Under the pieces are notes generated by a model. It searched no databases. It was given only the letters and a program-made list of their open reading frames with translations, and was not told the origin of the DNA. From assembly GCA_035578175.1 (NCBI GenBank), contig JAQMRL010000001.1:46771553-46835552 (forward strand): a stretch of 64,000 nt of DNA, given 5' to 3'. This document shows, piece by piece, positions 22,425-33,345 of the stretch. The position numbers and the translations under genes were made by a program. Within the stretch, counting starts at the first letter, position 1; every line of letters begins with the position of its first letter. The stretch comes from Catonia carolina (taxonomy: Eukaryota; Arthropoda; Insecta; Hemiptera; Achilidae).

Positions 22425-24173
22425 ATGACATTGGCACTAGATTCCAGCAAATCAGTGCCTCAAAAGGCTTCTGAAGAACCGAAAAAATTGAAACCTTGTT
22501 GTGCGTGCCCAGAAACAAAAAAGGCACGGGATACGTGGTAAGGTTATGTTGAATAATTAGTATTTACATTTATGTTGATATTTCTTACATTGCTTTTGAA
22601 CTTTAATTGCTCAAATTTTTTTTGTTTCATAATTTCGTGATTGTCGATATTCGTGTTATTTACATTACTCGAAGTTAAAAAACGTTATAAATCTTCAAGA
22701 GCCCTCGTCAAATTTATATGTTGGCATCTATCTATTGGTAGTTAAATTTGTGCTGTTTGTTTGGGAGATTTACCTTCCTCATAAATTAGTGTTGTAATTA
22801 CATAACTTAGGTCGTCTTTGTATCAAGAAATGTAATCAGAAATACAGTAGGTAACTTCAGAAGTCTGCAATTTTTGTAGTTGTGGTTTTCACCAGAATTA
22901 CCGAAAGGCACTTGTGGATTTATGAAAATAATTTTTGAGTTTTGGTTCCGTCTTCCTGAACTGTACCAATTTTTAGTTAAATTTAACTTTTTTGGAAGTA
23001 AATTTATGACGTTTTTAAAGTCTTGACAATCTCTCTCAATGGCTTTACGGTACTTTTATAAATATGTTAGAATTACTTAGGTGACCAAGGTGAAACTAAT
23101 TGGTAAACTTAGATTAAACCCTCAAAACAGTTCACCCGTTTTTTTTTTGTCAAAGCAGGCGTCATGCAGTGGTAGTTTCCTTGAAAATTTCACTCTTAAT
23201 AGCTGCATGTCTGAAGAGTCTAGTTTTAAGTTTTAAGAGTCAGATAGTAACCGATTTTTGAAACATTAAAAGCTTTAATGTTCCCCTATAATTGCAACTA
23301 GAAGGTATAGAAATTTCTTGTTTTTTAAGTGTGTAGTTATTGACAAACAATGCATAATCATCACCGTTGAAGGTCAAAGTTAATCTAAAGTATCTGTATT
23401 TCAAGTATGTTTAACTAACTTTGGACATTTTAGTTTAGTATCTTTACGAGCTTTTGGTGTGTAAAAGCCTGTTGTTTTTTGTTGTTAGTAACGTTTAGTT
23501 ACCAACAAAAATTTGCCTACACACACCATTTATGGTTTTGAAGTGATCAGTTGAAAAACCACTTTTTAGTAATTAAAGTTGAAATCAAGTGTTACAAAAA
23601 TTTCTTTAGCTTGTTTATCATTTTGGCACAGTCATATTTTTTGTTAAATTGATTATTTTAGTTATCTTTGTTTTAATTTAATTTTGTCTACAGTTTGGTT
23701 TGGACTTGGCAAGTATGATAATTGTAACACTGTACTCTATTTACAATGGCTAATAATTATTGAAGTTGTTGGGCCTCTTATTTGTTAAATTAGTACATTA
23801 AAACAGACAACTTTTGGTCTGATCAATTAATTATTCTTAATTAAGTTCGCTGTTTGTTGCCTCTGTGGTCCAGTTGTTAAAGTGCTAGATTGTGTTGCAC
23901 ACTGCAGAAAAGTCCTGGGTAGGGTTAGTAAATTATTAGACATTAAGACCTGCTGTAGTTATGAATAACAAAAACAGCATTTGTGACTAAATCAATTTAG
24001 TCACTGCTAATAATCAATTTAATTTCAGGAAATTTTTTGTTGACTGTAATTTAATATTATTAATGGTTGATCATTTAATTTGTTTCAGCATAGTGGAAAA
24101 TGGCGAAGAAAACTGTAAATCATATATTGAAGCTCATAAAGAATGCATGAGGAAAATGGGTTTCAATATCTAA
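22425..24173 (+). CDS. COX17: COX17, cytochrome c oxidase copper chaperone
   Basis: Two exons, 22425-22537 and 24089-24173, are split by a 1551-bp GT-AG intron that interrupts a cysteine codon (TG|C). The product has 65 residues, close to the 63 of the human protein. The copper-binding KPCCAC motif places C25 and C26, and the twin CX9C motifs are C28/C38 and C47/C57, the fold oxidised by Mia40 in the intermembrane space. The ending [12 protein letters not shown] is the typical Cox17 C-terminus. Role by family: hands Cu(I) to Sco1 and Cox11 for cytochrome c oxidase assembly. The ATG is the first in frame and gives the usual short N-terminal extension. A polyadenylation signal AATAAA sits at 24257-24262, about 85 bp after the stop. 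The intron holds one SINE-like fragment. Confidence 0.97.
23855..23960 (+). repeat. SINE head fragment in the COX17 intron
   Basis: GTTGTTAAAGTGCTAGATTG resembles the box A region of the SINE at 36295; the expected box B is reduced to TCCTGGGTAGGGTTA. Confidence 0.4.
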
Positions 24174-24392
24174 AATTTTCTTTTAAAATTATGTAATAAT
24201 TAGGCACTGTTAAAATCTAAGTCATTTTGTTTGTTAAGTAATGTAATATTATGTTCAATAAATTTAAAATAATGTAAAAGTTTAGTGTATTTAATATTTT
24301 TATTCCCTATGTGGTATACTCTTAAATATATTAAGAAGCATTCTGTAGACTTTTTGCTGTACGTATATGTGTACATCTTCATTTCCAACTAT

Positions 24393-25048
24393 AATGGAGC
24401 AGCGTTACTGCATCCACAAACAGTGACCCCGACTTCATGAACACCATAATCACTGGTGAACACCAAATCCAAGTCACATTGGAGGCATTCTATGTCACCA
24501 AGACCAAAGAAGGCCCACCAAGTGTGCAGCAATGTCAAAGTGATACTGACTGCTTTCTTTGACTCCCGTGGTGTGGTACAGACGAGTACGCACCACAGGG
24601 TCAAACAATCACCAAAGAGTACTACAGGGATGTCGTCTGTCACTTGGTTGTGGTCAACAGGAAATTGGCGCCTTCATCACAACAATGCTCCAGCACATTC
24701 CTCATACTTGAATCAGACTTTTTTGGTGAAAAACCAGACTTCTGTGGTTCAACAGGCGCCTTACTCTCCTGATATGGCCCCCTGCGACTTCTGGCTGTTC
24801 TCCAAACTCAAGAGGCCATTGAAAGCAACACGATTTCAGACAAGAGAGGACATTATGGCAGCAATGACAGCTGAGCTAAACTCCATTCTGAAAAAGACCT
24901 CGGAATGCTTTCAACAATGGCGGCACCGCTGGGAGAAGTGTGTGGAGTCCCAAGGAGACTAATTTGAGAGTGATTAGGTTTCCAACGCTCCAGGTATGCA
25001 AATTTTTTTCCCTCAGCTAAAGGTCAGATACTTTTTTAACAGACCTTG
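24393..25048 (+). pseudogene. Mariner transposase remnant 2, 5' truncated
   Basis: A frame reads RPKKAHQVCSNVKVILTAFF, then APYSPDMAPCDFWLFSKLK, then RHRWEKCVESQGD, the mariner C-terminus. The second catalytic Asp is replaced: the usual HDNAPAHS reads HNNAPAHS. The right end (ACTTTTTTAACAGACCTTG) is the complement of the left end of the 14721 copy and is followed by TA. The start is truncated. It lies about 220 bp after the COX17 stop. Confidence 0.85.
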
Positions 25049-25383
25049 TATGAGTAAATCAATTTTTAAGACTATAAAGTGCAAAGGATGGAGAAAACAC
25101 AAGAAGTGCCACACCAAATGTAAGCAATTTTCTTGATGTTACTATTATTACTTAGTACATGCTGGGTAGAGTGAACTGTGTGCAGCCGGCCAAAGGTTGC
25201 AGTAGTAGCAGTTCTGTTCCTATTGTTTGCTTGTATCAAGTCTTAAATATGAGTTTCCTATGACTTGCCTAGTTACTAGTTTAGACAGAACCAAATACAG
25301 CAAGAGTAATAATCTTTCTTTGCACATTTGAGTTTTTCTGTACAGAAAACAATAGTTTATAAGGTGTTATCTGGCACCAACTT

Positions 25384-26307
25384 TTTACTTTCTCTTGCCT
25401 ATGTGAATGTATATAGGAAGGAAAGTATTGTTTTCATGTCGATTTTTCGAAATCGAGTTTTCACCGGATCTATACGTTTTCGGACCCCCTGAACCCAAAA
25501 AACATGTTTTTAGCGATTGGTCTGTGTGTGTGTGAACAGAATATCTCAAGAATGGAACATCGTACGAACTTGAAACTTAAGTTACATACCACTACCGGAC
25601 CCGACACGAACATTTTCATCAAAATCAGTCAACCGGAAGTAGTAGTTTATTCGTGTAATTTTTCACTTTTTTGCAATTTTCTCAAAAACTGGTCCTACGA
25701 TTTTTTTTTAAATCGCCTGGTTTACTCATTTTCTTATGCTCTACAAGATAAGGTAGGCATCATGTTTGCTGAAATTCTCGGTGAGGCTGTTTTCACGTAA
25801 AAAAATTTTTTTTTTAAGATTGCGGCTTTAATATAAATTTTAGCGCAAAAATGTATATAATAAAAGTTGTAGAGAATTTAAAAACCTACAACTTTTATTT
25901 CAAACATTTTTTTGTATAACGCTTAAGTTTAGTGGTAATTAGCAATTCTGTTTTTTTCTCACGAAAACGTGTGAAAAATCGATTTTTTTCAGATTTCGGC
26001 CTTAGTATGCACTTTACGACAAAAGTGTATAGAATTAAATTTATAGAAAATTAAAAGATCTACAACTTTTATTTAAAGCATTTTTCTCTACAGAGCCTAG
26101 TTTAGCGTGAAAGAGTGATTTTCCGTATTTTGAAGCTAAACTGAGGTTGATTTTCATTTTGCGTCTTACACTCATTTTTAAAATTGGGTTATGTTATTAA
26201 AGTTAGTTTTTTGTTTATTTCTAATGTTTTATTAATAATGTTAGGTTTATTGTAAATTTTTGCATTGGCAAGAGAAAGTTGTGAGAGTGTTTCACACCAA
26301 ATTTTTA
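25384..26307 (+). repeat. Family Q repeat, copy 2
   Basis: Begins TTTTACTTTCTCTTGCC and ends around GGCAAGAGAAAGTTGTGAGA. The second half contains a block of about 165 bp present twice in tandem (AACCTACAACTTTTATTTCA, then ATCTACAACTTTTATTTAAA). No convincing protein. Confidence 0.7.
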
Positions 26308-27151
26308 ATTTTGTTATAAATTAGATATGATAACGAAGTAATTTTTGCTCAGTAGAATTCAGGAATAAAATAAAATCCAGAATAATTTTTTATTACAAAT
26401 ATTTATTTGTTATTATTAAGGCTGCATAATAATTAAGCAATAGTAATTTGAGCTTAGTGTGATTTATTTTAATGGAGAGCACCACAATTGTTAATGTGCA
26501 AATAGAAGTTTCAGCTAGATGCAAGCAAATTTATAAAAGAAATCTCTTACATAAATTGCAATAGAAAATAAATCAATTACACATTACAAACAATATAATA
26601 ATACTTTTTCTTACAATAATTTAAGAAAAATATAAATAAATTTATTTTATTAAACAACAATCGCTAAAAGCAAACAACTTTTTTAAACTTTTTAATATAC
26701 TTTTAATGCTTTAATAACACTATATTACAATGATACAATGCAATATACTCTGGAATTTGTATAATACATATTTTTTTATCAAATTTAAAATATATTTAAT
26801 TTACATGGAAATTTTACGATATAATAGTTATTACATACTACAAAACTAAGAATATATATTTCAATTAATTCAAAATAATATAATTTGTATCACTGATAAA
26901 ATTATATATGAATAAGAAGCACTTGAAAAGTAATTTAGTATTATTAGATTCTTTAATCCTGCATTCCATTTCTATGCTAGATTAACTAAAAAAAAAGTTA
27001 AGTTTTTTTTAGTTCATTTAAAGTTGCATTTACAATCTGGTCATTAATAACTCACAAAGAGTAACTATTTTTAGACCCAAACTGAAGTCAACCTAAGACC
27101 TGTTTAGTAAATTTAATTTAAAAAAAAATTGATGAAGCTGATTTATATTGT
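26308..27151. other. AT-rich intergenic DNA
   Basis: Very A+T-rich; no gene, terminal repeat or RNA gene seen. Confidence 0.3.
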
Positions 27152-27830
27152 TTTTACTTTCTCTCGCCTTATATGAATATATAGGAATGGAAAGTACCGT
27201 TTACATGTTAAGTTTTCACTGGATATTAACGTTTTCAGGCTCCCTGAACCCAAAAAAACATTTTTTTAGCGATTTGTGTGTGAAGAAAATACCTGGAGAA
27301 CGGAGTTACGTATGAAGTTAAAACTTAAGTTTGGTACCACTATCGGACACCACACAAACATTTTCATCAAAATTTGTCAACTGGTAGTAGTAATTTATTT
27401 ATGGGTTTCATCACTTTTAGAGGTTTTCTCAAAACCAGGGTGTACATTTTTTAAAAACGCCTCATTACTACTTTTTTTATGCTCTACAAGACAGGGTAGG
27501 CGCCATGAGGGCTAAAATTCTTGGGAAGGCTGTGCTCTTGTGAACAAATGTTTTTTAAGATTGCAACCTTAATGTGCATTTTAGGGCAAAAAGTATGTAA
27601 TTACCATTGAATAGGAAATTAGAAACCTGCAACATTTACTACAAGCAATTTTTTCAACAACGCTTAGTTTAACGTCGACTAACGATTTTCTGTTTTTTTT
27701 TCATCAAAATCAGTAAAAAAAGTTCTACATAGGTTGATTTTCATTTTGCATCATTCATTTATGATTAAAATTATGTTTTCATTTTACATTGGCAAGAGAA
27801 AGGTTATGGGAGTGTTTCACACTGATTTCT
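27152..27830 (+). repeat. Family Q repeat, copy 3 (shorter, more diverged)
   Basis: TTTTTACTTTCTCTCGCC at the left and GGCAAGAGAAAGGTTATGGG at the right; the order of internal blocks agrees with copies 2 and 4. Confidence 0.65.
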
Positions 27831-28740
27831 TGTAAACAACCACACTCTTATAATAATCCTTAAAGAGTGTTGTTTGAGAACTTGTGCTGTTAAGTTGAAT
27901 AACGTATTTTGTTGTTCAGAGTTGTCTCATTATTTTATAAAAATGAATAGTACTGCTGTAACGTTAAAAATTAATTCCAATGATTTTTTTATTTCTTCAC
28001 TGTTGTAGTGTTTATTTTAGAATTTAATTCGTTAAGCTTATTAAGTTTTTCTTTTTGTTAAAATTTAAATTTTTTAACTAGTTAAATTTGTGTATATTTC
28101 TTTCAGTCTTCCTTGACAATTTAAGAGTCCATTTAATTTGTTTAAAGTTCTCGTAATGGTCACCAATTTATTATTATTACTGAAATATGATTAGTTATTA
28201 AAATAACAAAGATATCTAAGTTGAAGACAAACAACTATTCAATTTTATATCACAAGTTCTCAAACAGATTCATCCTGGATTAGCTAGTGCATACCTATGC
28301 GTTCTTAGTTTGCTCCTACTGTCAACCAACAAAAGCCACCTACTACAGGGTGCACGCTAGAGTCCGTGACTTTATGGATATCGTATTCCTATTTAGTTAA
28401 CTATTTTTTAAATTATAAGCACTTAAAGTACTAAAAACATCAGTCATGATATATGATGTAGCCCTAACAATTTCATTTAGAAAAATACTTTTAAAAGTAT
28501 ATTGTATAGAAATACTTTTGAAAGTATTTTGTTGTTACTTTTTAATCACCGTGTACACATTTTGATATAATGCGCATGCTCAGTGACTGTCATTATTTGT
28601 TTACATTAGGAGCAAACTAAAAGAGGCTGGACTGTATGCATCTATATATACGTTGGTAAGATGGCCTTCTAGAATGTCCCAAATAGTTAATGCAATACAA
28701 ACAACATAAATATTAATATGTATGAGAGTGGTAATCATAA
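27831..28740. other. AT-rich intergenic DNA
   Basis: No gene seen; a short palindromic run AAAATACTTTTAAAAGTA occurs near 28480. Confidence 0.3.
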
Positions 28741-28744
28741 AAAT

Positions 28745-28895
28745 AAACATGACATAATGGCAATGCCTATATAAGCTTGTACATGGGTAATGACATGAGA
28801 TGATAAAAGATGGTAGACCTGACTGGGTATCCAACTTAAGACCCTGGTATAAAAATCAGTTGCAGTGACCTTTACACTAATGGACTGACCAACGA
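28745..28895 (-). repeat. tRNA-headed SINE
   Basis: On -, box A-like TTAGTGTAAAGGTCACTGCA and box B-like CTTAAGTTGGATACCCAGTC precede the AGGTCTACCA joint seen in the other SINEs. Confidence 0.55.
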
Positions 28896-29851
28896 TTCAT
28901 TAATGATGTAATGTACTCTATTAAAATTAAAATTCAGTTGGCACACGGACATACACAATTTTTTACAAGTTTATCTGTTATAAAAACATTAGTATTATAA
29001 ATTTTATTTTTACACACAATTTAAAATCTGATGATCTGTTTTTATTTCCTTTAGATTAACTGTATTTAGATTTCTAGTAGTGAAAAAAACTAAAAGAAAC
29101 CGGGTGACTAACACATAGTCGTTAAAAATATCAGTATAGAGGACAGTTAATGCTTTGTTTTTTATGTATATATAAAAATACTTTGTATTTACTATATACT
29201 GCTATTCGTATATCCTTCTTACAAGTACTTTTGCAGTGCACACTGCTTCTTCAGGTAATGTTAATAAAAGTTTCTAGAAATATTTTATAAAGATTGCATC
29301 CATCTTCCTTTGTCTGTAACTTGTAACTGTTGAATCAGTTTGATTTAAACCACTGATAAAGGAAGATGCAATCTTTATAAAATACTAGCAACCCCCGCTT
29401 GCTTTGCTTCACAGCAGCTAATGTAGGCCTCATTAAATTATTTTAAAACCTCTACATATATAATATTTGTGGTTTTGTTGCCCTGTGACAGCAAAATAAA
29501 TTGTTTTTCTGCACTTGCAATGTCGGAGCTGGAAGTGCAGTCCAAGTCCGACACAGTTGTCCATAAGTGAAGGAAGCACTTTTGTCTCAAATCGATGCCC
29601 ACAGTTTTAAATGTTTGTTCCTGGAATTTAACAGAATTGAATAGAATGTATAGAAGAAATAGTTTATATATGGCTGAGATAAGAGACAGTAATACGTGGG
29701 TGCGGTACGCAGAGTAATTGGAAATATATGACTCATTCACTACCTGTTGAATGAAAACAAATACATGAATATACTGATGGAAAAGAAACAGTTTATATAT
29801 GGCTGAGATAAGAGACAGTAATATGTGGGTGCGGTACGCAGAGTAACTGGA

Positions 29852-30132
29852 AATATATGACTCACTCACTACCTGTTGAATGAAAACAAATTCATGAAAT
29901 ACAGTACAAAAAAAAATTTTTAATATTTCCGAAGCTTTAATGATTTTGGAACTGAATGTTATTCTTCACGTTTTTCTATAAAATATAAAAGTTGAATCGT
30001 GCTTCTAGCCCAAAAAATACACCATCCAGAGGACTTAGAAAAAATAAAAGTGCTATGCACCCGATAAACTAAAACATGCGACATCGTCACAGTTTAAGTT
30101 GCTTAACTCACTTAATTAAAGTTACTTAAAAT
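29852..30132. repeat. Left 281-bp flanking duplication
   Basis: From AATATATGACTCACTC to GTTACTTAAAAT, identical base for base (read by eye, including a 9-A and 5-T run) to 32793-33073 on the other side of the transposon. Confidence 0.9.
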
Positions 30133-32792
30133 CGGTTATTGCAGAAAGGGCATATGTAACATTTCTGACGGTATATGAGTTACCCACGAATTATTATTGT
30201 ACATACTTAGATGCATCATTTAGTGTAAAAAGGGAACATGTATCATGCTTTGTTCACTATTAAAATCGATTATGAAACTATCGTTTACTTCATAAAGGGC
30301 ACATGTGATGCACATGTGTCCTTCATGCAGTAAATGTTGTTTTCTTTTATTTTTGTTTTGTTGTGTTGGTACACATGTCGGCTTCTTATTTGCTATTACC
30401 AGCTGACTGTTAGTTTATTTATGTCATTGAATACATGCGTAGTCCTTTTATTTCATATCATATAGTTATTTTATTTCAAGTTATCCGTTAGTAAAGATGT
30501 CTAGTGAAAGTGAGTTGGATGGTGTTACACATAAAAGAAGAAAAGGAGTTAGTAACGAAGCAACATACAAAAGAAATGTTATTAAATCTGCTAAAGTTAA
30601 AGGCCAGGCTTATACATCATACTCTGGCAAACATATTGAACAACGAGTTCAGGAATCTTTTAACTGTAGGTGTTCAGTGAAGTGTTATGCGAATTTAAAC
30701 GATCAAACCAAAAGTGCCATTTGGAACAACTTTTATTCATTTGAAAACAAAAACCTCCAGGACACATATTTGCAAACTCTTATTAACAAACGGCTAGCAA
30801 AAAGGCAACGTTCTAAGAAGAAAATCCTAGACGTAAGTGATGATGATTCTACCACTGACGATGATGCTGGAAAAACTGTAAGTAGGACTACTAGAATGAA
30901 AACTAATTTTTTTACGTATCACCTAAAAATTGATGGTGCACTACAGGTTGTTTGTAAAAACACGTTTATAAAAGTGCATGGCATTACGGCTAAGCGTATT
31001 CGACGCTTATGTATGTTATTGGTGGCCGGGAAATCTCCGGTAGACCTCAGGGGTAAAACGAGAAGTGGTAATGCTATCAAAGGAGAATTTTGCATTAAAA
31101 TTCACGAACATATATCTAAATTTGAAGCTAAAAAAACACATTATGGAGGAAAGTGCAAAGAGTATTTGGATTCTAGATTGAATGTCAAGATAATGCATAA
31201 CATGTTTCTTCAATCATATCCAGAATGTGACAGTGTTAAATACTCGTTTTACAGAAAATATTTTTTGGAAAATTTTTCCTTAACTTTCGGAAGGCCACAA
31301 GTCGATGTTTGTTCAACTTGTGAACGATTTAGTTCAATGATGAAAGACCGAAGTTTGTCTGATAATGCAAAAAGAGGTGTGACTGCTGAGCAAATAATCC
31401 ATCGCAGACGTGCAAAAAAATTTTATACAGCATTAAAAGATGCCTCATTAAACAAAGATGATGATACAGTTGCAATAGCGTTCGACTATATGCAAAACCA
31501 GCCTCTTCCCCATATTCCGGTGCAAGAAGTTTTTTATCTGCGTCAGCTATGGGTGAATATTTTCTGCATACATGACCTTAAGACAAATAATGCTAACTTA
31601 TATCTGTACCATGAGGGTCAAGCACATAAATCGCCTGACGAAGTATGTTCATTTCTACTAAAATATATTCAAACTCTACCAAATACAGTTAAGAAACTAC
31701 TAGTCTTCAGTGATGGGACAGGTGGACAGAATAAAAACCATGCGGTCACCAGATTTTTACTTAGCTTATGTGATACTGGCAGGTTTGAAAGCATTACACA
31801 ATACTTTCCTGTGCGAGGTCACTCGTTTATGCCATGCGACCGTGACTTTGGGTCTATTAAACGACTCATGAGGAAAACTGATCGAATTTATACAATATGT
31901 CAATACGGAGAGCTGTTCAAGCGCAGTAGTACAAGGGACAGATTTACAATTTGCTACATACAAACAGACGACATACTGGCATTCAAAACGTGGTGGCCTA
32001 CCTACTACAAAAAATTGGTTAACTCTGATGAAACATCTGGACGAGGTATAAGAAAAGAAGACCGAGTTGTATTTAAAATTTCTTCATTTAAACAGTTTAA
32101 CTACCACAGTACTCAGAAGGGGAAGATTGTAGCATCTCAACATATTGGAGGACTTATTAGAAACACTTTTACATTGACAAAAACTGCAAACCAACCCATT
32201 CTTCCATCAAGAAAAGCCTATCCAGAAGGACGTGTACCGATCAACCACAAAAAAATAGCTGATCTTAACAAGTTGATTCCCTATTTGCACGGCTATGAAG
32301 AGTTTTATAATGAAATATTATCCTGGAAAACAACTTCAGACAACCAAGCCGATACAGAAATCTGGGACGACCCAGAATAGGTCTAAACATCATTCAGAGT
32401 TTTTAAATATTATTTTTTGTTTCTTTTTATACAAATTTTACATTTTGGTTTTTTAACACCTATTGTTTGTTAAGCTTTTTCAACAGAAATATTTTGTTTT
32501 TTCAATAAATATTGCTTATTAACTTGTATCAATTGTTTATTTCTCAAGTTTGAACCTTAAAAAGGCATTTTTTGCATAAAGGGCACATGTGTAATTTTTT
32601 TATTTAATTATTTTAGGCATAATAAGTAACTTAAAATTTTGGAAATTGAAGCAAAAGAATTGAAAATATATTAAGAATTACCAGTAAAAATTACAAATAT
32701 GTAATGTAATATTTGTTTCACCTGGATAGTTTTTACTGTTTTTCTCAGTTATTCTAAAATGTAACATGAGCCCTTTCTGCAATAACCGATTC
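30130..32792 (+). mobile_element. Autonomous-looking DNA transposon encoding a DUF7869-type protein
   Basis: Ends are inverted repeats of about 34 bp, both beginning AATCGGTTATTGCAGAAAGG read inward, with three mismatches. A shared core, GCAnAAAGGGCA(C/T)ATGT, recurs inside: near 30141, 30292 and, inverted, near 30310-30326, then near 32574 and the right end. Such subterminal repeats often bind transposase. One uninterrupted coding region fills most of the interior, followed by AATAAA at 32504. The immediate flanks are identical 281-bp copies of the host Helitron, not a short target duplication. Confidence 0.8.
30497..32380 (+). CDS. Putative transposase, DUF7869-like, 627 aa, intact
   Basis: An uninterrupted 627-residue frame starts at an ATG preceded by an A at -3 and ends TAG. 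The N-terminus is basic with acidic spacers (112-123). Cysteine clusters at C57/C59/C63 and C272/C275 look like metal ligands (CSTCERF). The conserved block AIAFDYMQNQPLP (D330), VFSDGTGGQNKNH (D406) and RGHSFMPCDRDFGSIKR (D448/D450) suits an RNase-H-fold DDD/E nuclease; that assignment is inference. I recognise this block from uncharacterised DUF7869-type proteins that are multicopy in insects and other animals; a Sola-type origin is possible but unproven. Its position within inverted ends supports a transposase. No intron, no frameshift. Confidence 0.75.
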   Translation: MSSESELDGVTHKRRKGVSNEATYKRNVIKSAKVKGQAYTSYSGKHIEQRVQESFNCRCSVKCYANLNDQTKSAIWNNFYSFENKNLQDTYLQTLINKRLAKRQRSKKKILDVSDDDSTTDDDAGKTVSRTTRMKTNFFTYHLKIDGALQVVCKNTFIKVHGITAKRIRRLCMLLVAGKSPVDLRGKTRSGNAIKGEFCIKIHEHISKFEAKKTHYGGKCKEYLDSRLNVKIMHNMFLQSYPECDSVKYSFYRKYFLENFSLTFGRPQVDVCSTCERFSSMMKDRSLSDNAKRGVTAEQIIHRRRAKKFYTALKDASLNKDDDTVAIAFDYMQNQPLPHIPVQEVFYLRQLWVNIFCIHDLKTNNANLYLYHEGQAHKSPDEVCSFLLKYIQTLPNTVKKLLVFSDGTGGQNKNHAVTRFLLSLCDTGRFESITQYFPVRGHSFMPCDRDFGSIKRLMRKTDRIYTICQYGELFKRSSTRDRFTICYIQTDDILAFKTWWPTYYKKLVNSDETSGRGIRKEDRVVFKISSFKQFNYHSTQKGKIVASQHIGGLIRNTFTLTKTANQPILPSRKAYPEGRVPINHKKIADLNKLIPYLHGYEEFYNEILSWKTTSDNQADTEIWDDPE

Positions 32793-33073
32793 AATATATG
32801 ACTCACTCACTACCTGTTGAATGAAAACAAATTCATGAAATACAGTACAAAAAAAAATTTTTAATATTTCCGAAGCTTTAATGATTTTGGAACTGAATGT
32901 TATTCTTCACGTTTTTCTATAAAATATAAAAGTTGAATCGTGCTTCTAGCCCAAAAAATACACCATCCAGAGGACTTAGAAAAAATAAAAGTGCTATGCA
33001 CCCGATAAACTAAAACATGCGACATCGTCACAGTTTAAGTTGCTTAACTCACTTAATTAAAGTTACTTAAAAT
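32793..33073. repeat. Right 281-bp flanking duplication
   Basis: Identical to 29852-30132. Beyond 33073 the Helitron continues normally (GACAAAATAGCC), as in the 53081 copy, so the uninterrupted Helitron had one copy of this block. Confidence 0.9.
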
Positions 33074-33345
33074 GACAAAATAGCCTATATTGATCAGGAA
33101 GCTCTAAGCTACGCAGCAATGAAAGATTTTTTAAAATCAGTTCAGTAGTTTCTGAGATTACCTCATACAAACAAACGTTTCTTCTTTATTATATTAGTAT
33201 AGATTTCTAGAACTTTTATTAACATTACCTGAAGAAGCGGTGCGCACCGCGAAAGTACTTTTAAGAAGGATAAACAAAAAACAGTATAAGTAAATACAAT
33301 TTTTATACATAAATAAAAAACAATATTAATATGGATTCTACTATC

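Larger units (their letters stand above)
29385..33203 (-). mobile_element. Helitron-like non-autonomous element, interrupted
   Basis: On -, it starts TCTATACTAATATAATAAAG (33203) and ends GGGGGTTGCTAG (29385). Host bases are A before TC and T after CTAG, the classic Helitron A|T insertion without target duplication. A second copy lies at 53081-53837. Near the 3' end a block of about 128 bp is duplicated in tandem (29663 and 29791). A 2.66-kb transposon plus a 281-bp duplication interrupts it. Confidence 0.75.
29153..33345. mobile_element. Inverted-repeat element with hammerhead-like arms, family H2, holding a Helitron
   Basis: The left arm (about 29153-29312) is repeated inverted as 29366-29384 plus 33204-33345. 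Removing 29385-33203 restores a continuous right arm across TATAAAATA|TTTCTAGAAC. On +, the right arm has CTGAAGAAGCGGTGCGCACC then GCGAAAGTAC (33229-33258); on -, the left arm has the same layout with CTGAAGAAGCAGTGTGCACT. Both have a perfect hairpin between CTGAAGA and (G/A)AAA. Confidence 0.75.

Noticed and set aside
29438..29869. A 143-codon minus-strand frame with an internal duplication
   Set aside because: It lies wholly inside the Helitron and its tandem repeat; the duplication in the protein just mirrors the 128-bp DNA duplication.
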